Source: Phycisphaerales bacterium (GTDB taxonomy: Bacteria; Planctomycetota; Phycisphaerae; Phycisphaerales; UBA1924). From it: a DNA stretch of 64,000 bases. The notes beneath the pieces were generated by a model that did no database searches, was not told where the DNA came from, and saw nothing but the letters and a program-made list of their open reading frames with translations. The number at the start of each line of letters is the position of its first letter. Within the stretch, counting starts at the first letter, position 1. Where the stretch lies: assembly GCA_029260395.1 (NCBI GenBank), contig JAJDDJ010000002.1:62001-126000 (forward strand), in the 5' to 3' direction. The position numbers and the translations under genes were made by a program. Positions 58,923-64,000 of this stretch are shown here, in pieces.

Positions 58923-59726
58923 CTAAGCGCCCGGTTCCCCGGTGTGGATCGTGGTGTTGTCAATGGAGCCCTGCGCGTGAGCGATGGGCCGAGCCCGATT
59001 CGCAAACCTGCACCGGCGCATGCCGAGGTACGCGAAGCCCTCGAAGATCAACAGGCCCCCGATCGCCGAGGCGATCGCCAGCACCGCGAAGATCACCGGC
59101 CAGTTGAACCACGCGCCGAAGATGACCGAGTGCCAGCGCTCGCTGTCGGCGATCATCGCCAGCGACGCAAAGCCCGACGCTGCCGCGCTTCCAACGAGCC
59201 ATCCAACCGAGCCGTGCGCCACGATCATGCCAGCGAGGATGCTGTCAAGTCGCCAGCCTCTTCTGCGCGCAATGAACCAGATGCCCGCCTGCTCCGTCTT
59301 GCTCAGGAGCCATAGCAGCGGGAACAGCGCCAACATGCACAGGATTGAACCAGTAGCAACCGAAGCCAGCCAGGGCAGCGAATCACCGGTCAGCCGTGCC
59401 CATGTGGCGTAGGCCCCCGACGCGAGCACACACGCGCCAATGAGCGTGAACTGCAGGAGCAGATGCGACCTGTGATGCTCTACCCGCAACGATTCCAAGG
59501 TCTGCTGCGGGTGGCGAACGGTCTGCCACCAAGTAGCTGTGAGCAGACGAATCGAGAACCGCTCGTCGGCCTGCCACGGCGTGCCGATCCGCCGCTCGGG
59601 CAGGCTCTCGCTGATCGGCTTGCCGCACTCCGGGCAGTCGCCGTCTGTTGGCAACCCCTCGATGACATAGCCGCACCGCTCACACAGCAGCGTGTACTCA
59701 TCCTCCCACGGCGTGGTGCGGGCCAT
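58923..59726 (-). CDS. Zinc-ribbon polytopic membrane protein
   Basis: 267 aa. N-terminal zinc ribbon CERCGYVIEGLPTDGDCPECG (about residues 15-35), a hydrophilic linker, then about five membrane segments (LLLQFTLIGACVLASGAYATWA, GSILCMLALFPLLWLL, MIVAHGSVGWLVGSAAASG, FAVLAIASAIGGLLIFEGFAYL). Typical planctomycete architecture; function unknown. A TACGCT box lies 7 nt upstream. Confidence 0.8.
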   Translation of the reverse strand: MARTTPWEDEYTLLCERCGYVIEGLPTDGDCPECGKPISESLPERRIGTPWQADERFSIRLLTATWWQTVRHPQQTLESLRVEHHRSHLLLQFTLIGACVLASGAYATWARLTGDSLPWLASVATGSILCMLALFPLLWLLSKTEQAGIWFIARRRGWRLDSILAGMIVAHGSVGWLVGSAAASGFASLAMIADSERWHSVIFGAWFNWPVIFAVLAIASAIGGLLIFEGFAYLGMRRCRFANRARPIAHAQGSIDNTTIHTGEPGA

Positions 59727-59733
59727 AGACGAA

Positions 59734-59743
59734 AGCGTACACT
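59734..59743. promoter_or_regulatory. Overlapping divergent -10-like boxes
   Basis: TACGCT on minus (59734-59739) and TACACT on plus (59738-59743) share two bases. Each is 6-7 nt from its start codon, at 59726 and 59750. Both genes may start as leaderless messages from this 23-bp gap. Confidence 0.55.
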
Positions 59744-59749
59744 CCCCGC

Positions 59750-60253
59750 GTGAGCATCCGCGTGGAGCACATCTCGGTGGATCACCCGCTGTACGAGGCG
59801 TCGTGCGAGCTGCGCAACCGCGTGCTGCTCGAACCCATCGGCTACTCGATGGATAAGTTCAAGGCCGACTACCCGGCGGTGGATACCGCCAGCGACCACT
59901 TTGTCGCGGTGATGGACCACCCGACGGGCCAAGGCGGCAAACGGGTGGTGGGCGTGGTGGTGCTCGTGCCGCCCGCTGGGCTCAAGAACGCCGCGCCGGG
60001 CATGGGCAAGCTCATGCAGATGGCCGTCGAACCTCAGCTTCAGGGCAGCGGGATCGGACGCCAGCTCGTGGCGAGGCTGGAGGCCCACGCCTACGGCACG
60101 CTCGGCTACGACCGGCTGTTTTGTCACGCGCGGGTGGATGCCGCCGAGTTCTACGCCCGACTCGGCTGGACCATCGAGGGCGAACTGTTCCAGGAAGCCG
60201 GGATCGACCACTACCGCATGGAGCACGCTCCCGCGGGCTCGGACAGCCGGTAG
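59750..60253 (+). CDS. GNAT-family acetyltransferase
   Basis: 167 aa from GTG 59750. Motif A shows GVVVLVPPAGLK ... GKLMQMAVEPQLQGSGIGRQLVARLEAHA (acetyl-CoA loop QGSGIG). Short and cytoplasmic, resembles YjcF/ElaA-like GNATs; substrate unknown. The end is AAEFYARLGWTIEGELFQEAGIDHYRM. Confidence 0.85.
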   Translation: MSIRVEHISVDHPLYEASCELRNRVLLEPIGYSMDKFKADYPAVDTASDHFVAVMDHPTGQGGKRVVGVVVLVPPAGLKNAAPGMGKLMQMAVEPQLQGSGIGRQLVARLEAHAYGTLGYDRLFCHARVDAAEFYARLGWTIEGELFQEAGIDHYRMEHAPAGSDSR

Positions 60254-60345
60254 CGAACGGGCGATCGACGCGGCCGAGCAAATCGCACCAAAGACTCCGC
60301 TTTGGGGTAGCCGAAACACTGCCAACCTGCCATACTGGTGTCAAG

Positions 60346-60813
60346 GTGGAACACAGCCGCTCCGCACAACCTGAAGCCAGTGCCCTTACCGATCAGCTCA
60401 GACGGGCCGGGCTCAAGCCCACTCGCCAGCGGGCCGCGATCTACGCCGCACTCGCCTCGACGGATTCCCACCCGACCGCGGTCGAACTCCACGAGATGGT
60501 TCAGCAATTCGAGCCGAGCCTCAGCCTTGCGACCGTCTACAACACGCTCGATGCCCTGACGGGCGCCAGCCTCTGCCAGAAGCTGCCCCCGACCGGCCCG
60601 GAGACCGCTTGGCGGTACGACGCCGACACCTCCGAGCACGTCCATGCCGCCACCCCGGCCGGCCGATGGATCGACCTGCCGGCCCGGCTCAGCCAGCGGC
60701 TGCTCGACTCGCTCGATCCTGAGATTCTCTCCGAGATCGAGCGGGCCACTGGCTCCAAGGTGCTCAGGGCAACCGTTCAGCTCACCATCGAGCCCGATAC
60801 TGAGCGGGAGTGA
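60346..60813 (+). CDS. Fur-family regulator lacking the Cys motif
   Basis: 155 aa from GTG 60346 (no good Shine-Dalgarno site, so the start is uncertain). DNA-binding domain: LRRAGLKPTRQRAAIYAAL and LHEMVQQFEPSLSLATVYNTLDAL. The dimerisation part has EHVHAATPAGRWIDLP, where Fur normally has HHHH--CxxCG; the cysteines for structural zinc are missing. It could sense metal by other ligands or be a redox- or peroxide-type variant. Confidence 0.8.
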   Translation: MEHSRSAQPEASALTDQLRRAGLKPTRQRAAIYAALASTDSHPTAVELHEMVQQFEPSLSLATVYNTLDALTGASLCQKLPPTGPETAWRYDADTSEHVHAATPAGRWIDLPARLSQRLLDSLDPEILSEIERATGSKVLRATVQLTIEPDTERE

Positions 60814-60928
60814 GCAAGCCTGATGCCGAGCTGGTAAACGGGGCTCAAGCCCGCGCCCCGACAGGCCGATAGCCCTTCTGGACCAGCTCGCACAGGCCTC
60901 CTGAGCGAGCCAAGACCGGAGGCTGACC

Positions 60929-61309
60929 ATGTCCGACCGCGACCGCCGCGAGGCAACCCGATTCACGCTCAAGCCCATGTACACCCGGGTGCTGGTCCGC
61001 CCTGAGGGCGAGCGGATGTTCACACTCGAGGGCCACGCGTACGACATCTCGATGGGCGGCTTGCGGTTCGAACTCGATCAGGAAATCCCAACGGGCAGCC
61101 CCATCGGCATCATGCTCGAACTGCCCGAGCCGGGCGACCCCCACGGCGTGCGACTCGTCGCCACCACCGGCACGGTGGTCTGGATCGACGACGACGACAT
61201 CCCCGGGCCTGTGCGCATGGCTGCGGTCTTCCATGCCTTCGAGACCGCCGACGACGAGCAGCGCCTCAGCCAGGCGCTCTCGACTGGGCGCTACGCCCAG
61301 GCCGCCTGA
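60929..61309 (+). CDS. PilZ-domain protein
   Basis: 126 aa. The c-di-GMP motifs RREATRF (RxxxR) and DISMGGLRF (D/NxSxxG) are at the right distance. Single-domain PilZ proteins act as c-di-GMP adaptors. No neighbour gives the target. The end is DDEQRLSQALSTGRYAQAA. Confidence 0.88.
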   Translation: MSDRDRREATRFTLKPMYTRVLVRPEGERMFTLEGHAYDISMGGLRFELDQEIPTGSPIGIMLELPEPGDPHGVRLVATTGTVVWIDDDDIPGPVRMAAVFHAFETADDEQRLSQALSTGRYAQAA

Positions 61310-61344
61310 GGCGGACAGTTCGGCTTAGCCAGATCCGCGGCCCC

Positions 61345-61350
61345 TACGCT
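61345..61350 (+). promoter_or_regulatory. TACGCT -10-like box of obg
   Basis: TACGCT, 6 nt, GTG at 61357. Confidence 0.5.
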
Positions 61351-61356
61351 TGGGCC

Positions 61357-62391
61357 GTGTTCATCGACAAAGCCTCCATCCAGATCCGCGCCGGAAACGG
61401 AGGCGACGGCTGCGTTTCCTTCAAACGCTCGCGCATGATGCCCAAGGGCGGGCCGGACGGCGGCGACGGAGGCGACGGAGGCTCGGTCTACTTCGAGGCC
61501 GACCTCGGGCTCAACACCCTCGTCGACTTCCGGGGCACACACCACTGGAAGGCCGAGCACGGCGAGCAAGGCACCGCGAACAACAAGCACGGCAAGAACG
61601 GCAAGCACAAGATCATCCGCGTGCCCCCCGGCACGCTCGTCATCGATGAAGCCACCGGCAACACCCTCGCGGATATCAGCGATACCGAGCCCCTCGAGGT
61701 CGCGCGCGGCGGGCGCGGCGGCATGGGCAACGACCGCTTCAAGAACTCCATCAACCAGGCCCCGCGTAAGGCCGAGCCGGGCGAGCCCGGCGAACGGTTT
61801 GATGTCCGTCTCGAACTCAAGCTCATCGCCGATGCCGGCTTCGTGGGACTGCCCAACGCGGGCAAGAGCACCCTGCTCGGGGCGCTGACCCGCGCCAGCG
61901 CCCGGGCGGGCAGCTACCCGTTCACCACGCTCACGCCCCAGCTAGGGGTGCTTGAGATCGACCCTCGCAGGCGGGTCGTGCTCGCCGACCTGCCCGGCCT
62001 CATCGAGGGCGCCGCAGACGGCGCGGGCCTGGGTCACCAGTTCCTTCAGCACGTCGAACGCACACGCGCCATCGTCCACCTTGTGGACCCGAAGCCCGCC
62101 GAGGGCGCAGCGGTCGAGAACTACCTGACCATCCGGGCTGAGCTTGCTTCCTACTCAGAAGAGCTCGCCTCCAAGCCAGAGTTGATCGTGCTGACCAAGG
62201 CCGATTTGCTTGAGGCGGAAGATGATGCGCAGGCATTGGCACACGAGTTCCGGCGTGCGCTGCGTCCGCAGATCGATGCAGATGTGCTCATCATCAGCGC
62301 GGCTACCAACGACGGGCTCGACGAGTTCAAAGAACGGCTCTGGACACTCGTGCACAGCGCCGGCCTCAAAGCGGGCGGGTGGAACGCCTAG
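61357..62391 (+). CDS. obg: Obg-family GTPase
   Basis: 344 aa from GTG. Gly-rich Obg fold (IRAGNGGDGCVSFKR, GGPDGGDGGDGGSVYF, GGRGGMGNDRF), then the GTPase: GLPNAGKSTLL, TTLTPQLGVLE, LADLPGLIEGAADGAGLG, LTKAD and a C-terminal ISAATNDGLDEF. Ribosome assembly and growth control. The Gly-rich segment is intact; no C-terminal OCT domain. Confidence 0.95.
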   Translation: MFIDKASIQIRAGNGGDGCVSFKRSRMMPKGGPDGGDGGDGGSVYFEADLGLNTLVDFRGTHHWKAEHGEQGTANNKHGKNGKHKIIRVPPGTLVIDEATGNTLADISDTEPLEVARGGRGGMGNDRFKNSINQAPRKAEPGEPGERFDVRLELKLIADAGFVGLPNAGKSTLLGALTRASARAGSYPFTTLTPQLGVLEIDPRRRVVLADLPGLIEGAADGAGLGHQFLQHVERTRAIVHLVDPKPAEGAAVENYLTIRAELASYSEELASKPELIVLTKADLLEAEDDAQALAHEFRRALRPQIDADVLIISAATNDGLDEFKERLWTLVHSAGLKAGGWNA

Positions 62392-62594
62392 CGGCGGCGG
62401 TTCACGACCAAGCACAATCCACACGCTGCCGCGAACGCGCCAACTCCAGGCGCAGGCACTACGGACGCGATCCTGAATCCGAAGTTTCCAGTAACCGCGC
62501 CACGTGCTTCCCCGGAAGTGATGTGGCTTGCGTCGAGTGATCCATTCCCGCCGGTCTGGCTTTGCCGAGACCACTCGATTCCACTCTGCGTTCA
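62388..62594 (-). pseudogene. Remnant of a formylglycine-generating-enzyme-like exported protein
   Basis: Between the tlyA-like stop and the obg end, one minus-strand frame reads GNGSLDASHITSG ... NFGFRIASVVPAPGVGAFAAACGLCLVVNRRR, the C-terminus of SUMF1/FGE-type exported proteins (GFRxAS followed by a PEP-CTERM-like tail). The EWN motif that usually precedes it occurs in another frame just upstream (NAEWNRVV). No start codon belongs to it, so this is a frameshifted fragment. Confidence 0.5.
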
Positions 62595-63224
62595 TCCTCG
62601 TGCGAGCGCCACCAGCCACTCGTGGTTGCCCTTGGCACGTTTGGAGCCGCCGGTGATGGGGCTCTGCGTCAGGCCAACGACCTTCACGCCAAGCTCGGGC
62701 AATCTCGCTGCTACGCGCTCAGTGACTTCTCGCGCGAACGCCTCGGGCAGAACGCCTTTCACGCCGTGCGCGCGCAGCTCATCCTTGCTGCACTCGTAGT
62801 GCGGCTTGATGAGCGACACGATCGTGCTTGCAGGGTCATCGTTTAACCACCGCAGCGCAGCGGGTATTGCCAGCGCCTGCCGGGTCCAGCTCAGATCGAG
62901 GCTCACAAAGCGCACGCGCTCGGGCGGCTCGGCGTATAGCGCGTTGGTGCGCTCCATCACGGTTACCCGCTCATCGTTGCGCAGCGTCCACGCGAGTTCG
63001 CCGTACGCGGTGTCCACGGCGTAGACCTTCGCCGCCCCGTGCTGGAGCCAGCAATCGGTGAAGCCGCCGACCGAGCACCCCAGGTCGGCGCACACGGCTC
63101 CGCTGGGGTCAATCCCGAACTCGGCGAGCGCGTGATGCAGCTTGAACCCGCCCCGGCTGGCGAACTTGAGCGGCTGATCTGGTGAAGGCTGGTCTGGTGA
63201 AGGCTGGTCTTGTGGGCTTGGCAC
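62592..63224 (-). CDS. TlyA-like FtsJ-fold rRNA methyltransferase without S4 domain
   Basis: 210 aa from GTG 63224. After a short Ser/Pro/Gln repeat (SPDQPSPDQP) comes KFASRGGFKLHHALAEFGI, CADLGCSVGGFTDCWLQHGAAKVYAVD (SAM site), LAWTLRNDERVTVMERTNAL and SLIKPHYECSKDEL, with GNHEW near the end. This is the TlyA methyltransferase core; the N-terminal S4 RNA-binding domain of TlyA is absent. Likely a ribose 2'-O-methyltransferase of rRNA. Confidence 0.85.
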   Translation of the reverse strand: MPSPQDQPSPDQPSPDQPLKFASRGGFKLHHALAEFGIDPSGAVCADLGCSVGGFTDCWLQHGAAKVYAVDTAYGELAWTLRNDERVTVMERTNALYAEPPERVRFVSLDLSWTRQALAIPAALRWLNDDPASTIVSLIKPHYECSKDELRAHGVKGVLPEAFAREVTERVAARLPELGVKVVGLTQSPITGGSKRAKGNHEWLVALARG

Positions 63225-63229
63225 CGGGC

Positions 63230-64000
63230 TCAGGCGATGGTGACGCGCTCGGCGGGCGCGAGCGGCACGACCATCGGCGACGGCGGCGCCGAGGCTGACT
63301 CGGGCTGGGCGGTGGGCAACCCGATGACCGCAATGCCCGCTTCGTCGGCCATCTGCAGCATCTGCTCGCGATCTACCATGATCACATCGCCCGCTGCGAG
63401 CGCCAGGCAGCTACCGCCGTGCTTGGCGAGGTTCTCGATCGTGCGCGGGCCGACGGTTGGCACATCGCTTCGGCGGTCGTGCCCGGCGCGCGCGCCCTTG
63501 CAGAGTGTCCAGCCCTTGGCTTTGCAAAGCTGACCCGAGCGTTCGATCATGCGGTCGGTGCCCTCGACGGCTTCGACTGCGATCACGTCGCGGTCGCGGA
63601 CCGCGACGGCCTGCCCCACATCAAGCCTGAGCATCTCGGCGAGCAGCGGCCAGACGAACGCGATGTCGCCGCGCTGTTCGTCGGTGGGGGGTTTGCGAGT
63701 CATAAGACCGGCGCTGGCGAGGTGATTCTGGATGGGGGCGGTCGAGTCCATAAGTCCAACTCCGTGTCGGTCGAGTTCCTCAGCGATGGCCGAGAGCAGC
63801 ACGCTCGATCGGCGGTCGTGCCGAAGCCGGCCGTACCACGCGCGGGCGGTGGTCACGTCCGGGATGTGACGGATGAGCCGAAGCGGGTCGTGCATCAGCT
63901 TGGCTTTGTCGACCATGCCGACCATGATCGCGTGGCGAACGCCCTGTTTGGCGAAAGCCTTGCCCCAGGAAGCGATCCGCATGATCCCGACCTCGCGGAA
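63230..64000 (-). CDS. lpxI: UDP-2,3-diacylglucosamine pyrophosphatase LpxI, 5' end cut by window
   Basis: Open to the window edge; at least 256 residues visible. FRGDIAFVWPLLAEMLRLDVGQAVAVRDRDVIAVEAVEGTDRMIERSG and KHGGSCLALAAGDVIMVDREQMLQMADEAGIAVIGLP are LpxI (DUF1009) signatures. LpxI hydrolyses UDP-diacylglucosamine in lipid A synthesis in bacteria lacking LpxH. The N-terminal domain is truncated outside. With the lpxH-like remnant at 19.5 kb, this suggests that LpxI is the working route. Confidence 0.9.
   Translation of the reverse strand, partial: FREVGIMRIASWGKAFAKQGVRHAIMVGMVDKAKLMHDPLRLIRHIPDVTTARAWYGRLRHDRRSSVLLSAIAEELDRHGVGLMDSTAPIQNHLASAGLMTRKPPTDEQRGDIAFVWPLLAEMLRLDVGQAVAVRDRDVIAVEAVEGTDRMIERSGQLCKAKGWTLCKGARAGHDRRSDVPTVGPRTIENLAKHGGSCLALAAGDVIMVDREQMLQMADEAGIAVIGLPTAQPESASAPPSPMVVPLAPAERVTIA

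Overview
The window reads as a chromosome segment of a GC-rich planctomycete, most likely of the class Phycisphaerae. The evidence is a LEPR-XLL secretion motif, a GC-type dockerin tail, a prepilin with a GHVDP...DG end motif, PEP-CTERM-like sorting tails ending in RRRR, a FloA flotillin, a DUF3467 protein and several zinc-ribbon membrane proteins. Genes are dense and on both strands. Many are coupled by ATGA, GTGA or TGATG overlaps, and at least fourteen have a TANNCT/TANNAT box only 5-8 nt before the start codon, which suggests common leaderless transcription.

Layout. 1-2.5 kb: HAD phosphatase, truD and a BFN-domain protein (minus). 2.6-6.0 kb: glycosyltransferase, ExbD, TonB-like protein and a secreted protein. 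6.1-10.3 kb (minus): floA, two NfeD proteins and a Nudix hydrolase. 10.4-15.5 kb: peptidoglycan cluster murC-murB-ddl, an FtsQ-like gene and a membrane protein. 15.5-19.5 kb: greA and secreted or pilin-like proteins. 19.5-19.8 kb: a metallophosphoesterase gene with its middle deleted. 20-24.8 kb: cheX, a small gene and fapA, then queE-queC. 24.8-28.3 kb (minus): a four-lipoprotein operon of LpoB/COG3014/YcfL type. 28.6-33.3 kb: DUF3467, fmt, a zincin and a cyclophilin fused to a repeat domain. 33.6-40.6 kb: mscS, ribH-nusB-ftsY, a UbiA-like enzyme, an MlaE permease and a STAS/anti-sigma kinase pair. 40.7-47.9 kb: guaA carrying a 0.55 kb insertion at its 3' end, YceI, purE-purK and a LuxR regulator.

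47.94-57.4 kb looks like a genomic island in a tRNA-Leu(UAA) gene. A decayed tyrosine recombinase abuts and reads into the tRNA gene, and a 19-bp copy of the tRNA 3' end lies in the same orientation 9.4 kb away. Inside are six tandem genes for secreted proteins with a C-terminal VPTPASA...RRRR tail. Five of them have a near-consensus sigma-54 promoter and a repeated, hairpin-rich leader. Upstream on the same strand lie two small genes behind a perfect sigma-54 promoter, a cluster of GATGTCAC direct repeats, and a sigma-54 activator that lacks a receiver domain. Three of the six proteins share nearly the same signal peptide and C-terminal tail but have unrelated cores, so the array looks like a mosaic cassette system for surface or exported proteins. 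No exosortase gene is in the window.

57.5-64 kb returns to ordinary chromosome: a dockerin-tailed protein, zinc-ribbon membrane protein, GNAT, Fur-like regulator, PilZ protein, obg, a TlyA-like methyltransferase with a gene remnant behind it, and lpxI, which is cut by the window edge.
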